A DNA stretch of 64,000 bases from a bacterium. Lineage in GTDB: Bacteria > Acidobacteriota > HRBIN11 > JAKEFK01. The position numbers and the translations under genes were made by a program. Location: positions 1 through 64,000 of the forward strand of contig JAKEFK010000402.1 of the NCBI GenBank assembly GCA_022616075.1. Direction: 5' to 3'. The notes under the pieces were generated by a model, which ran no database searches, was not told where the DNA came from, and saw nothing but the letters and a program-made list of their open reading frames with translations. How positions within the stretch are numbered: the stretch's first letter is position 1; each line of letters starts with the position of its first letter. Positions 26,376 through 35,853 of this stretch are shown here, piece by piece.

Positions 26376-26661
26376 GACGATTGCGCGAGCATCTTATCAC
26401 GCCTTGATTGTGCTCAACCGCGACTATAGAATGATGCAGACTTTTACGACAATGACTCAGGCCCCCGCGGTTGATGAAGCTCTCGGAAGCAACCTTCTTG
26501 GAGCAATGGTCGGTGGTTGCCTGGAGTACGCGGCGATGGCTGTGGGTTACAAGGCCCTGACCCTTTCGATTCCGGTGATCTATCTGTTTGCTGTCGTCCT
26601 CTACGGCGTGATTGGCGAAAGACCTACAATAACGCAGTTACAGCTTTGCCGTGATCCGTGA
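26374..26661 (+). pseudogene. C-terminal fragment of a membrane-linked spermidine-synthase-like protein
   Basis: This 95-codon frame holds two hydrophobic helices. The segment EALGSNLLGAMVGGCLEY and the following helices match the C-terminal membrane portion of spermine/spermidine-synthase-like multi-pass proteins. The enzyme domain is missing, and the frame ends inside the neighbouring DUF1501 gene. Bases before the ATG belong to the MFS gene. It is called a remnant; expression is doubtful. Confidence 0.45.
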
Positions 26662-27883
26662 TGCGCAACGGTCGACCGAGAGGAGAAGAATTGTACTGGG
26701 AATCATCAATACCCATGCATTTGCAAAGGGTCGCGTAAAGATCCGGCACAGACACAGGATTCTCTTTCACTTCCATGCCATCTTTGTCTGTTGCCCCGAT
26801 CACCTGACCACCTTTGATTCCCGCTCCAGCAAGAACCGCCGACCACGCTTGCGGCCAGTGATTCCGGCCTCCTTTTCCATTAATCTCCGGAGTTCGTCCA
26901 AACTCTCCCATCCAGACAACCAGAGTGGAATCCAGCAGCCCTGTCGCACGCAAGTCCTGGATCAGTGATGCGAATGCAGGATCGAGTTGTTGCGAGAGTT
27001 CTTTCGTGCGCGTGAAATTTTCCACGTGAGTATCCCACCCATCAAACTCTACTTCAACGAATCGAACGCCTTTTTCAATGAGACGTCTTGCTATTAAACA
27101 TCCCGTTGCGAATTTGCCTGAGCCGTAGCGTTGTCGCGTGGAGTTTTTTTCATTTTGAACATCAAAAGCAGAGAGATCAGGAGAATGCATAAGGTCCACT
27201 GCGCGCTCATAAATGGTTGCCTTTTCAGCAAACTCTTTTTGGCCGCGCTCTGCGCTGAATTCACGATCCAGAGAGTTAACAAGTGACAATCGATCCCGAA
27301 ATCTTTTTGATGTAACCGAATCCGCATACTTTAAGTTGTCGAGCGGACGCAGTGCATCCCGAACCACAAAGGGAGCAAAATCGACACCGAGCAAACCGGA
27401 GGAGATTCCCGGACCGTTGATTGTTATGTACGCCGGAAGCTGTTTCGATTTATCCATCAGCTCTTTTGCAACAATCGAGCCAAACGATGGATGTTGCGTC
27501 ACACCTGACTGCACATAACCTGTATGCACAAAATATCGTGCGCGTTCATGACTTCCTTCACGGGAATTCATCGAACGGATGATGGCAAGATCCTTCATTT
27601 CACGCGCAAGAAGAGGAAGATGTTCGGAAATCTGAATCCCCGGAACAGCAGTTGGAATTGCGCGAAATTCACCGCCATTGGAACTACCCGGTTTCGGATC
27701 AAATGTATCCAGCTGGCTCGGCCCGCCCGCCATCCACAACAGAATGCATGCTTTCGGATGTTTCGCAGGCTGCGCAAATAATGACGTAAGTCCCAGCACC
27801 TGACCAAAAGTCAGAGCAGCGCCGGCCTGTGCGCCCCAGCGGAGTAAATCTCTCCTGGTGCATTTGCAAGTGTCATGGTTCAT
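26624..27883 (-). CDS. DUF1501 secreted protein (Tat)
   Basis: This encodes 419 residues. A twin-arginine signal (CTRRDLLRWG) at the N-terminus predicts folded export. The body carries the DUF1501 hallmarks WMAGGPSQLDTFDPKPG, GPGISSGLLGVDFAPF and WMGEFGRTPEINGKGGRNHW. This is a sulfatase-like alkaline-phosphatase fold, and family members are nearly always encoded beside a DUF1549/DUF1553 protein, as here. The substrate is unknown; polysaccharide degradation in planctomycete-like lineages is the usual guess. GGAG lies six bases before the ATG. Its 3' end overlaps the opposite-strand fragment. Confidence 0.93.
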   Translation of the reverse strand: MNHDTCKCTRRDLLRWGAQAGAALTFGQVLGLTSLFAQPAKHPKACILLWMAGGPSQLDTFDPKPGSSNGGEFRAIPTAVPGIQISEHLPLLAREMKDLAIIRSMNSREGSHERARYFVHTGYVQSGVTQHPSFGSIVAKELMDKSKQLPAYITINGPGISSGLLGVDFAPFVVRDALRPLDNLKYADSVTSKRFRDRLSLVNSLDREFSAERGQKEFAEKATIYERAVDLMHSPDLSAFDVQNEKNSTRQRYGSGKFATGCLIARRLIEKGVRFVEVEFDGWDTHVENFTRTKELSQQLDPAFASLIQDLRATGLLDSTLVVWMGEFGRTPEINGKGGRNHWPQAWSAVLAGAGIKGGQVIGATDKDGMEVKENPVSVPDLYATLCKCMGIDDSQYNSSPLGRPLRITDHGKAVTALL

Positions 27884-27895
27884 GCATCACTCCAG

Positions 27896-27924
27896 AACGC
27901 GGACGGGACGTCCACGCTACTTTG
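27896..27924. repeat. GCGGACG...CGTCC..GCTACTTTG intergenic repeat
   Basis: A short palindrome is followed by CGCTACTTTGTT. The same layout (GGCGAGACGCCCGCGCTACTTTGTT) occurs at 56978-57009, and a related core at about 59567-59590. Confidence 0.6.
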
Positions 27925-27925
27925 T

Positions 27926-29593
27926 TCAATGATTAAATAAGAATTCATTGCTGTTTAGCAGCGCCCAGAAAATATCTTCATACGCAGAAACGTTCCCGCC
28001 CTTTTCTTGAACATGCTTGAGAAGTGAACCTGTTTCCGCCTTCGTAGCGTGACGGCTTAAAACATGGATAAACAATTGATCAATCTTTTCCTCAGTATCG
28101 ACATTACTGAGCCGCACGATTTTTTCGATTGTATTCGCATACATCGGTTGAACAGCTTCGTTTGTGATTCTGCCGTTCAACAGGAATAACGCCTGAGGAA
28201 TCGTCCCTTCGAACTCGACACTCGATTTCGTATCATCGTTATCGAACAGAAAAACATGATGCAAGTAGATCATTTCCTTACGTTCTTCAAACTCCCGGTG
28301 CGATTTCATTCGCAGGGCCCTTTCGATGGAGGTGGCCGTTAAGAAGGAATTTACCAGCTGATTCGGGTTCAACATCTGAACTTTCCCCCGTTCGTAGTAG
28401 AGTGGCGGTTCCCGGGACGTCGATTTTGAAGTCAGCTGGTAGGTTTGACTGTTCGCGATTTGAAAAACGAGATGTTTCACATCAAACCCACGCTGTTTGA
28501 AATCAGCAGCAAGATCATTCAACAACTGTGGGTTCGAAGGAAGATTGGAACCGCCCATATCATCAACCGGATGCACGAAACCTTTTCCCATGATGAGTCC
28601 CCAGATACGATTTACAAATGCATGTGCGAAATATGGATTGGAAGGAGAAGTGATCCAGGCAGCGAGTTGTTTGCGCTGATCACTTGTGGCATGCGAGGGC
28701 TTTGGCTCCAGCAGGAATTTCGCATTGTACACGACGCTCTTGCCTTGAATCTCAGTCGTGATAGATCCGGTCGGTTCCTGCACCATGCGCAAAAGATCGC
28801 GAAATTCCTCCCGCATCTGCTTCACCATCTCGGGCCGGTTTTTCTTCGCAACATCAGCGGTTTTATGTTTCTCCATCATTTCTTGCCGTTTCTGTTTTAG
28901 CTGGCGGACCTGTCGTCTTTCCATGCGGCTCAGCTCATCTTTCTTTAAACCGGAATAAAAGGCAGCGAGCCCGTAGAAGTCTTCAAGCTTCCATTTTTCA
29001 TGAGGATGATTATGACAACGAGCGCAGCCAAGCTGAATGCCGAGAAACAAACGAGACGTATCATCTGCAAGATCCGGGGCATCCAGTTTGTGCCTGGCAT
29101 ACCAGTTTAGCTCCGGTGAGTCGGCGAGTGTCCCGGACGCCACAATCATCTCCGTTGCGATCTTGTCCCATCCGGTGTTGCTCTCAATTTTCGATTGCAG
29201 CCATTCGCGAAACACGGATCGTTGTACGTACGGATCATTCTTGAATCCCAGAAAAAGTTCAGTCCAGAGAGAGGCAAAATATTCCGCAAATTCAGGACTG
29301 TCGACCAGTTGCCCCAAAAGTTTCTGTCTTTTGTCGGAATCCTTCGAGTTCAAAAAGGAAAGCGTTTGTTCACCGGTCGGTACACGTCCGGCGATGTCAA
29401 GATAGGCTCTTCGAAGAAATTCTTCATCGGAGCTGAGTGGAGCCGGCTGAACTTTTTTTTCAGACCAGAGTTTTGTGTAACTGGAGTCGATTCGATTCGA
29501 TGCGACTTCATCCCTGCTTGGGGCTGAGCCGGTAGTTACGCTAATCAGAATAACCGCGAGCAGAAACGAAACTATGCCCTGTGTTACTCTCAT
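27926..29593 (-). CDS. DUF1549/DUF1553 secreted protein
   Basis: This 555-residue protein has a signal peptide (about 1-22). The N-terminal DUF1549 region has DEEFLRRAYLDIAGRVPT and CARCHNHPHEKW, a heme-c-like CxxCH followed by HPH. The C-terminal DUF1553 region has YFAHAFVNRIWGLIMGKGFVHPVDDMG. It forms a conserved tandem with the DUF1501 gene just downstream. Proteins of this pair are abundant in Planctomycetes and Acidobacteria. A role in polymer breakdown is suspected, not shown. Confidence 0.93.
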   Translation of the reverse strand: MRVTQGIVSFLLAVILISVTTGSAPSRDEVASNRIDSSYTKLWSEKKVQPAPLSSDEEFLRRAYLDIAGRVPTGEQTLSFLNSKDSDKRQKLLGQLVDSPEFAEYFASLWTELFLGFKNDPYVQRSVFREWLQSKIESNTGWDKIATEMIVASGTLADSPELNWYARHKLDAPDLADDTSRLFLGIQLGCARCHNHPHEKWKLEDFYGLAAFYSGLKKDELSRMERRQVRQLKQKRQEMMEKHKTADVAKKNRPEMVKQMREEFRDLLRMVQEPTGSITTEIQGKSVVYNAKFLLEPKPSHATSDQRKQLAAWITSPSNPYFAHAFVNRIWGLIMGKGFVHPVDDMGGSNLPSNPQLLNDLAADFKQRGFDVKHLVFQIANSQTYQLTSKSTSREPPLYYERGKVQMLNPNQLVNSFLTATSIERALRMKSHREFEERKEMIYLHHVFLFDNDDTKSSVEFEGTIPQALFLLNGRITNEAVQPMYANTIEKIVRLSNVDTEEKIDQLFIHVLSRHATKAETGSLLKHVQEKGGNVSAYEDIFWALLNSNEFLFNH

Positions 29594-29634
29594 GTTTTTA
29601 TGAACCCACCCGGTACTGAAAGGTTACGTGTCCT

Positions 29635-30999
29635 TTAATTCAAATCCAGCAGCATTCGTGCGATATTAAAATAAATCAAGATCCCGCATACGTCCACCAA
29701 AGATGCGATCGCCGGCGCAGAACTTACGGCAGGGTCAAAGCCGACACGTTTGAGAAGCAAGGGCAGAATGGCGCCTAGTACTGTCCCAAGCATTACGACT
29801 CCAAGAAGAGTAAAACCGACAATCATCGATACCGCCAAACCAGTATCCCAGAAATAAGCTCTTACAAAACCGATTGCTCCCAGAAGCAAGCCCATTACGA
29901 TTCCTGATAGACTCTCGCGCCATAACACCGACAGAATGTTGGAGAATTGAATGTCTCCTGTAGCGAGGGAGCGAGTGATAATTGTTGAAGATTGTGACCC
30001 TGAATTTCCACCGGAACTAACGATTAGAGGAATAAAAAATACAAGGCTGATGGCATGTTCCAGAGCCGATTCGTAATGACGCAACGCATACCCGGTCAAG
30101 AATTCGGCAATGAACAATAACACGAGCCAAACGGCACGTTTGCGTATGATTTCCCAAAAACTGGTTTGAAAATATGGATACTCGAAAGGTTCTACCGCTC
30201 CTAACCGTTGCACATCTTCTGTTTGTTCTTCTACAAGAACATCGATGATGTCATCCACAGTGACAACCCCGAGCATTCTTCCATCTTCGGTGACAACCGG
30301 AACGGAAAGTAGATCGTATCGCGACAACAGACGCGCGGCTTGTTCCTGATCTGCTTCTGGAAGAACTGTGATGACCTGAGGGTTCATAACCTCGGCCACG
30401 GACAGATTCTCATCTGCCAGAAGCAATTCACGAATCGATAAAACTCCTTTTAAGCGATTTCCTTCGAGAACATAGACATGATGATAACTTTCGCGCGTCG
30501 GAAGGCCCTTTTTCACTGCCGCGAGCGCTTCTCGAACGGTGGCTTTGGGTGAAACGGAGATGTACTCCGTGGTCATGATGCGGCCGGCAGTATTTTCAGG
30601 ATACTGTAGTATCTGCAGCGCTTCTTGCTGGTTGGCCGGCGTGAGGCGTTGTAAGAGACTCTGCTGTAGGTCGTCAGGCAGTTTCGAAACGATATCGGCC
30701 TGTTCGTCCGGCTCCATTGCGTCGAGCAATGCTCCCGCCGTTGCCAGATCCATCAAGGGGATAACTTGCAGCCGCACCGGCTCGGACGTGTATTCAAAAA
30801 AGTCCGCTGCTTGCTCAATGGGAAAAACCGACAAGAACAGGGGAACTAACTCGACAGGTAGATGGTTAATGATCTCGCCGACATCCGCAGGATGTAAATC
30901 ACTGAGTGCTTCCGGAATTTCCTGCGGATCTTCCTGCAACAATTCGATTACTTCCGGAAGAAGGAACCTCCAGGTTCCGAGCTCTGTCATCGTTTCCAT
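29635..30999 (-). CDS. mgtE: Magnesium transporter MgtE
   Basis: This encodes 454 residues. The N-terminal superhelical domain (about 1-130, LHPADVGEII repeats) is followed by two CBS domains (about 135-265) and five membrane helices. The pore signature SSGGNSGSQSSTIITRSL is intact. MgtE is a Mg2+ channel gated by the cytoplasmic Mg2+-binding domains, and the length is normal. GAGGTGAAGT gives the ribosome site. No Mg2+ riboswitch was recognised upstream. Confidence 0.96.
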   Translation of the reverse strand: METMTELGTWRFLLPEVIELLQEDPQEIPEALSDLHPADVGEIINHLPVELVPLFLSVFPIEQAADFFEYTSEPVRLQVIPLMDLATAGALLDAMEPDEQADIVSKLPDDLQQSLLQRLTPANQQEALQILQYPENTAGRIMTTEYISVSPKATVREALAAVKKGLPTRESYHHVYVLEGNRLKGVLSIRELLLADENLSVAEVMNPQVITVLPEADQEQAARLLSRYDLLSVPVVTEDGRMLGVVTVDDIIDVLVEEQTEDVQRLGAVEPFEYPYFQTSFWEIIRKRAVWLVLLFIAEFLTGYALRHYESALEHAISLVFFIPLIVSSGGNSGSQSSTIITRSLATGDIQFSNILSVLWRESLSGIVMGLLLGAIGFVRAYFWDTGLAVSMIVGFTLLGVVMLGTVLGAILPLLLKRVGFDPAVSSAPAIASLVDVCGILIYFNIARMLLDLN

Positions 31000-31011
31000 A
31001 CTTCACCTCGA

Positions 31012-31092
31012 AACAAGTGCCAAAGTAATGAGTGATGAGTAATGAGACCGTGCGTCCGAAGTCATTGCTCATTACTCATGACTCATTACTCA
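31012..31092. repeat. ATGAGTA-word inverted repeat, copy 1
   Basis: AAGTAATGAGTGATGAGTAATGAG on the left faces CTCATTACTCATGACTCATTACTCA on the right. The left end also carries AGTGCCAAAGT, the reverse of ACTTTGGCACT that ends the copy at 53418-53500. Confidence 0.75.
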
Positions 31093-31164
31093 GTATTGAG
31101 GTTTCAGCTTATCATGGTTGTTCCTGCATCAAATCTGATTCATATTGAAGTGTCAGGAGGAGAA

Positions 31165-31539
31165 ATGAAAAGTCATTCACCCAGATTTCTTGAAACTGTC
31201 AATGACGCAAAGAAGCGTGTCCGTCAAACGACGGTAGAAGACGTGAAACAGAAAATGGATCGTAGCGAAAAATTTTATCTAGTCGATGTGCGTGAAGATA
31301 ACGAATGGAATCAGGATCATTTGCCTGGCGCGATTCATTTGGGAAAGGGAATCATCGAAAGAGATATAGAAACAAAAATACCCGATTCTACTGCTGAGAT
31401 TGTTCTGTATTGCGGCGGCGGTTTTCGTTCTGCGCTGGCAGCCGACGCCCTGCAAAAAATGGGCTACACAAATGTGATATCGATGGATGGTGGTTACAGC
31501 GGCTGGCGCAACGCGGGCTATGGCTTAGCAAAAGGATGA
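31165..31539 (+). CDS. Rhodanese-domain protein
   Basis: This is a single-domain rhodanese of 124 residues. The start at 31165 has AGGAGGAG directly upstream; upstream frame text is translated repeat. The domain shows YLVDVREDNEWNQDHLPGAIHLGKG and the active-site loop with C83 in YCGGGFRS, which carries persulfide sulfur. It has no signal peptide, so it is cytoplasmic. Sulfur transfer or thiosulfate:cyanide chemistry is typical. Its 3' end overlaps the convergent methyltransferase by 22 bases. Confidence 0.93.
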   Translation: MKSHSPRFLETVNDAKKRVRQTTVEDVKQKMDRSEKFYLVDVREDNEWNQDHLPGAIHLGKGIIERDIETKIPDSTAEIVLYCGGGFRSALAADALQKMGYTNVISMDGGYSGWRNAGYGLAKG

Positions 31540-32171
31540 GCGGTCAATTTCAGGAAGCTTCTTTCTTTGTTTTGCGCCAGACGACGGGCCCATGTTGTCG
31601 GCACTTCGGATAGATTTGCAAGAGGATGTATTTGCGCTTCGAAACCGGTCGCATGGTAGGCCTCTAGCAATATGCTTTCCAGCGCTTCGATAGAAAACGA
31701 TACGATGCCGAGACGTTCCATTTCGGACCGATCTTTAGTGAATTCCAGACTGAATACAACTTCCAACCGCGCATCCGGAGCGCAGATTCGATGGATTTGA
31801 CTCAGCGTTTTCTCCTTCCCCAGTACGGCTGCGAGAAGGGATCCCCAAGGGAAAAAAACAAAAACCTCCTTTGCAATTCCGCTTAACTCCTCCGGGAGAT
31901 TCTCGATTGACGAGCGTAGATAGAGGGCGTTGCGTATACCGCCATTCTTCAGCTTGCGGTGAATCTTTTCGGAAATCTTTTGCAGCGTCCTAGTATTCGG
32001 TTCGAGTCCGATAAAGAATGTGGAGTGATCGCGAAGTGCAGAATGATAGACGAACAAACCATCACCGGCTCCGATATCGACGGCGATATTGGGACGGTAG
32101 GGATCGATCAGTTGATAAAAATCACTTTGATCCAGTCATCAAGTGGTTCTACCACGAATCATTTCGAGCAT
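31518..32171 (-). pseudogene. KamB/NpmA-like 16S rRNA A1408 methyltransferase, interrupted by two UGA codons
   Basis: The frame begins at ATG 32171 behind a good GGGAGG site, reads MLEMIRGRTT, then meets UGA UGA at codons 11 and 12 (32141-32136). It continues in the same frame for 206 codons: SAM motif IAVDIGAGDG, then GIRNALYLRSSIENLP, the FFPWGSLL loop and TTWARRLAQNKERSF near the end. These match NpmA/KamB, aminoglycoside-resistance methyltransferases acting on A1408 of 16S rRNA. Without read-through the cofactor motif is lost. Decay, assembly error or recoding are possible; decay or error is most likely. Confidence 0.72.
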
Positions 32172-32191
32172 ATAACCCTCCCACTCATAAA

Positions 32192-33328
32192 TTAAGGTTC
32201 CGCGGGAAACAAGACAATGAATGTTGTTCCCTTCCCGAGTTCAGTAGTTACCTCAATGTGTCCGCCGCTCTGCTTGATAATTCCGTAGACTGTTGAGAGC
32301 CCCAAACCTGTTCCTTTACCCTCTTCCTTCGTTGTGAAAAATGGTTCAAAAATGTGGTTGAGTGTCTCCTGATCCATACCGATACCGGTGTCAGAAACCC
32401 TTATGGATGCGTACAATCCTGAGCCCGGTTCCACCGGTTGCCTGTGGTTTTCCTGGATATCCACATCCTGCGTCTCAATCAGTAATTTCCCCCCTTTTGG
32501 CATGGCATCCCTCGCATTTGCAACAAGATTGATGATAATCCTTTCAATCTCTCCAGGATCTACTTTCACTTTCCTCAAGTTCTCCTGCAACTGCATGGTC
32601 AAGTCGATGTCTTCTCTAATTAGATGGCGAAGAATTCCCTTCATTTCAGTTAGAACCTGATTCAGATTTACGATTCTAGGCTCAAGGTGTTGTTTGCGGC
32701 TGAAAGCCAGCAATTGACGTGTCAAAATGGCGCCTTTGTCCGAGGCTGCTCGAATTTCAGTGATGATTTTGTAGTTTGAGTCCTGGGGATCAGTTTTCAT
32801 CTGCAATATTTCGCAATAGCTCGAAATCACCATCAAGATGTTGTTGAAATCGTGAGCCACACCACCGGCAAGCTGTCCTATCGCATCGAGTTTCTGAATC
32901 TGCCGAAGCTCTTTTTCGAGCCCAGCTTTTGCGGCTTCGGCGTTTTTCAGATCGATTGCTCTCCGGACCGCAGAAGCAAGTCGGCCCAGGCTTCCTTTTA
33001 AAACAAAGTCTTTGGCGCCCTGTTTCAACATGTCCACAGCCAATTCCTCTCCCAGCGAACCGGTTACGAGAATGAATGGAAGGTCAGGCGCCAGTTGCTG
33101 AATAATTCGGAGCACTGTAAGTCCATCGAGAGAAGGGAGACTGTAATCGGCAAGGGCTACATCGAAGGTTTGCTGCTGAAGGACTTGAATTAGCTCGGAT
33201 TCCTTCTCGACTCTTGTGGTTTCAATTTGGAGGCCGTTAGACCGAAGTGTTGCATCAATAAGCTCAGCATCGGCGAGATTATCTTCGATGTGAAGGATTC
33301 GTAGAGACTTCTGGGAACCCGAGTTCAT
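32192..33328 (-). CDS. REC-HisKA hybrid histidine kinase
   Basis: This 378-residue soluble protein starts at ATG 33328, which has GGGAG eight bases upstream. A receiver domain (about 8-125, with acidic HIEDN and the Asp in ALADYSLPSLDG) is followed by a helix and a HisKA domain with phospho-acceptor in GGVAHDFNNIL. The ATPase domain has N-box IINLVANARDAM and G-boxes SDTGIGMD and GKGTGLGLS. Receiver-first kinases take phosphate from another kinase and pass it on. No DNA-binding partner is adjacent. The gene is divergent from nothing and convergent with nothing obvious; it lies in a run of minus-strand genes. Confidence 0.93.
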   Translation of the reverse strand: MNSGSQKSLRILHIEDNLADAELIDATLRSNGLQIETTRVEKESELIQVLQQQTFDVALADYSLPSLDGLTVLRIIQQLAPDLPFILVTGSLGEELAVDMLKQGAKDFVLKGSLGRLASAVRRAIDLKNAEAAKAGLEKELRQIQKLDAIGQLAGGVAHDFNNILMVISSYCEILQMKTDPQDSNYKIITEIRAASDKGAILTRQLLAFSRKQHLEPRIVNLNQVLTEMKGILRHLIREDIDLTMQLQENLRKVKVDPGEIERIIINLVANARDAMPKGGKLLIETQDVDIQENHRQPVEPGSGLYASIRVSDTGIGMDQETLNHIFEPFFTTKEEGKGTGLGLSTVYGIIKQSGGHIEVTTELGKGTTFIVLFPAEP

Positions 33329-33417
33329 AGGCAACACTCCCGCTAGTGATAAAACGACTGGATTCCCATCTCTATATTAACTGGAAATTCGCAGAACACA
33401 AAATGTGGAGCGCTTCG

Positions 33418-34413
33418 TTAGATTTTGCACTGATGGGGCGAGATATCATCACGGAGGGAAAGGAAAACCGGGGCGCGGACAATGTGAGCTTTCGTCCATT
33501 CTTTAAACTTAACTTCCGCTACCAGTTTCGGTTTCAGCCAGTGGATTCGTTCCCGCGTGGAAGGAACGTGAATAAATGGGTTCTTAGACGAGGCGAGCTT
33601 TTGAAATTGTGCCATCAGCATTTTTACTCCCGCTTCATCGAAACCGGTCCCGGCGCGCCCGCAGTGGACAAGGTTCTTTCCATCATATTTTCCGATCAGG
33701 ATCGAACCAAAATGGTAGGAGCGTCCACCCTCGACCCAACCTCCGATTACAAAACTATCGGTAAGCTGGAACTTTAGTTTTTGCCACAGCTCTGTCCGCT
33801 GTCCGGGATAGTAAAAACTGTTGCTTTTCTTTGCAACGACACCTTCGTATCCAAAAGCGCTTGCTTGCTGCAACACAAAATCACGCGACTCAAAAAAAGG
33901 CAGAACTTTCACGGCGTCACAGGGTTTTATCGCAGCATGAAGGAGTTTTTTTCGTTCCTGAAGTGGAATTTTTAGAAGTGATTTTCCATCCAAATCCAGT
34001 ATGTCAAACGCGTAATACACAACCGGTATCTCTTCAACAGCGCGTCGAACGGCTCTCATATCGCGTAGATTCATGCGCTGCTGCAACAACTCGAAAGAGG
34101 GAAGGCCATTCCGGAGCGCAACGATTTCTCCATCCAGGATTATTGATTTTTTCCTGATGCAGCTCTTAAGCACTTCGAGCTCGGGATATTTGTCCGTTAC
34201 ATTTTGAAAATTTCGCGTGTACAGAACCAAATTTTTCTTGCCGATTTCAGCGATGGTCCTCTGGCCATCCAGTTTTATTTCAAAAATGAAATCTTTGCCG
34301 CCCGGAAGAATTTCCGTCGATTTGGACAGCATCGGGGCGATCATGGAAGTACGTTCAGGTTGTTTTTTGGGAAGTTTTTTTCCACCAGTAATACGCGGGG
34401 ATTCCCAGCGCAA
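33418..34413 (-). CDS. ATP-dependent DNA ligase (LigD ligase-domain type)
   Basis: This encodes 331 residues. The nucleotidyltransferase core shows motif I with catalytic K47 in EIKLDGQR, then DGEIVAL, YYAFDILDLDG, the EGVVAKK motif and the WQKLKF motif. An OB-fold domain follows (VIGGWVEGG). This matches the ligase module of bacterial non-homologous end-joining, here without polymerase or nuclease domains. No Ku gene is in the window. The first codon is a TTG inside the permease gene; an internal ATG at residue 24 is the other candidate. The two genes overlap by 59 bases. Confidence 0.9.
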   Translation of the reverse strand: MRWESPRITGGKKLPKKQPERTSMIAPMLSKSTEILPGGKDFIFEIKLDGQRTIAEIGKKNLVLYTRNFQNVTDKYPELEVLKSCIRKKSIILDGEIVALRNGLPSFELLQQRMNLRDMRAVRRAVEEIPVVYYAFDILDLDGKSLLKIPLQERKKLLHAAIKPCDAVKVLPFFESRDFVLQQASAFGYEGVVAKKSNSFYYPGQRTELWQKLKFQLTDSFVIGGWVEGGRSYHFGSILIGKYDGKNLVHCGRAGTGFDEAGVKMLMAQFQKLASSKNPFIHVPSTRERIHWLKPKLVAEVKFKEWTKAHIVRAPVFLSLRDDISPHQCKI

Positions 34414-35728
34414 GAATGAACACTCCGATGAGCGATTGCACCGGTTTTTCCAGTAAAGTATTGGCGACCAACAGGAAGGACGAAAGAATAAAAATCACGG
34501 GAACGACGGGATATCCCCATGTTCGATAAGGTCTGTGAGCATCGGGACGCTTGCGCCGCAGAACGAAGACCGCGATGCCGGTCGCAAGATGAAAAACGAT
34601 CACAACAAAAACGACAAAAGTGTACAGTTGCTCATAAGTTCCGGAGAATGTGAGCAGGCACGCCCAGATTCCCTGAGCGATAATGCTGGTTGAGGGCGTT
34701 CGGTAGCGAGGATGGATCCGCGCAAGGGCGGGAAAAAAGACGCCGTCCTGAGCCATCGGGAAATAAATGCGCGCGGCATACAAAATGGTTGAAGAGATGC
34801 AGCCAAAGGCGGAGATCAGCACTGCCGCGGTGATGATTCTACCCCCAATCGGTCCAAATAAAGCTGATGCTGCCGTTTCACCAACGCGCCCTGTTGCCGC
34901 CATTTCTTCAACCGAAAGTGCGCGCACATAAACAAAATTCATCAACGTGTAGAGGATCGTTACAGCAATCGTTCCGCCGATCAAACCGAGAGGTAGATCT
35001 CGTTCGGGACGCCGCATCTCGCCTGCGACATTCGTTGCCCCATACCAGCCGTCATAACTCCAAAGCACAGCGATCAAAGCGACACCAATTGCGCCTATAA
35101 GACTTCCGCCGGGAACTCCCGAGGTCAATGCCGGTTTGACTTTCGCCTCCACGAGCAATCCAAGAAATGCCAGACCCAGGATTGAGGCGATCTTGATCAA
35201 AGTAACGATATTCTGAACACCAGCTCCTTCTTTCAATCCAAGATAGTTGATGAAAGTCAAAAATAAAATCGCAATCGCGCCAGCAAGCTGTCCACCGTTT
35301 AGATTCCAGGTCGTAAATCCCAGAGGAAGGGAAAACAAAACATTGTCCGTGGAAAAGAATGGGATGAAAGCCCCGAAATATTGGCCAAACCCTACCGCCA
35401 GTGCCGCGATTCCACCGGTCATGATTACCCAGAAAGCGCCCCATCCGAACAGGAATCCCCAGAATATGCCGTATGCTTCCTTTAAATATTGATACTGTCC
35501 ACCTGCGCGGGGGAACATTCCTCCAAGCTCAGCATACGTAAGAGCGCCGGCGAGTGTGAACACGCCGCCAAGGACCCAGACAAACAGGATCAGTCCCGGA
35601 TGCGGCAGCACACGCGCAATGTCACCCGTGGTGATGAAGATGCCGGTGCCAAGCACCGAACCGATGGTGAGTAGTCCCGCGTCCCATGCTCCCAGCCCTC
35701 GAACAAGTTGTGGCTCCTTTTCTTCCAT
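34355..35728 (-). CDS. APC-family amino acid permease
   Basis: This encodes 457 residues in about 12 membrane helices. The TM1 motif TIGSVLGTGIFITTGD and the TM6 region (ALIAVLWSYDGWYGATNVAGE) are those of the amino acid-polyamine-organocation superfamily, LAT-like group. It is a proton- or exchange-driven inner-membrane amino acid carrier of unknown substrate. Its 3' end overlaps the DNA ligase start region. AAAAAG is the only ribosome-site hint. Confidence 0.93.
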   Translation of the reverse strand: MEEKEPQLVRGLGAWDAGLLTIGSVLGTGIFITTGDIARVLPHPGLILFVWVLGGVFTLAGALTYAELGGMFPRAGGQYQYLKEAYGIFWGFLFGWGAFWVIMTGGIAALAVGFGQYFGAFIPFFSTDNVLFSLPLGFTTWNLNGGQLAGAIAILFLTFINYLGLKEGAGVQNIVTLIKIASILGLAFLGLLVEAKVKPALTSGVPGGSLIGAIGVALIAVLWSYDGWYGATNVAGEMRRPERDLPLGLIGGTIAVTILYTLMNFVYVRALSVEEMAATGRVGETAASALFGPIGGRIITAAVLISAFGCISSTILYAARIYFPMAQDGVFFPALARIHPRYRTPSTSIIAQGIWACLLTFSGTYEQLYTFVVFVVIVFHLATGIAVFVLRRKRPDAHRPYRTWGYPVVPVIFILSSFLLVANTLLEKPVQSLIGVFILALGIPAYYWWKKTSQKTT

Positions 35729-35791
35729 CTTTTTCGCTTAATGAGTCTATCACGGCTTCAACGGGGCGCCAGGCGTCCCGGAAGCAGCAAT

Positions 35792-35819
35792 AAAAAAAGG
35801 CAGCGAAAACAGTGCTGCC
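35792..35819 (-). terminator. Terminator of the 36-residue peptide unit
   Basis: On the minus strand, GGCAGC and GCTGCC arms are followed by seven T. It lies 35 bases after the stop of the small gene and closes a transcript of about 175 bases. Confidence 0.82.
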
Positions 35820-35853
35820 TTACCTAGCGAAATGAACGGACAACAGGTGATTC

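Noticed and set aside
26374-26661. A real small membrane gene at 26374
   Set aside because: It matches only the C-terminal part of a larger membrane protein and lacks a ribosome site, so it is kept only as a fragment.
31042-31164. Longer N-terminus for the rhodanese
   Set aside because: Upstream codons are translated ATGAGTA repeat; AGGAGGAG supports 31165.
32136-32141. The double UGA as a double selenocysteine
   Set aside because: Homologs do not carry Cys there and no SECIS-like hairpin was found at the right distance.
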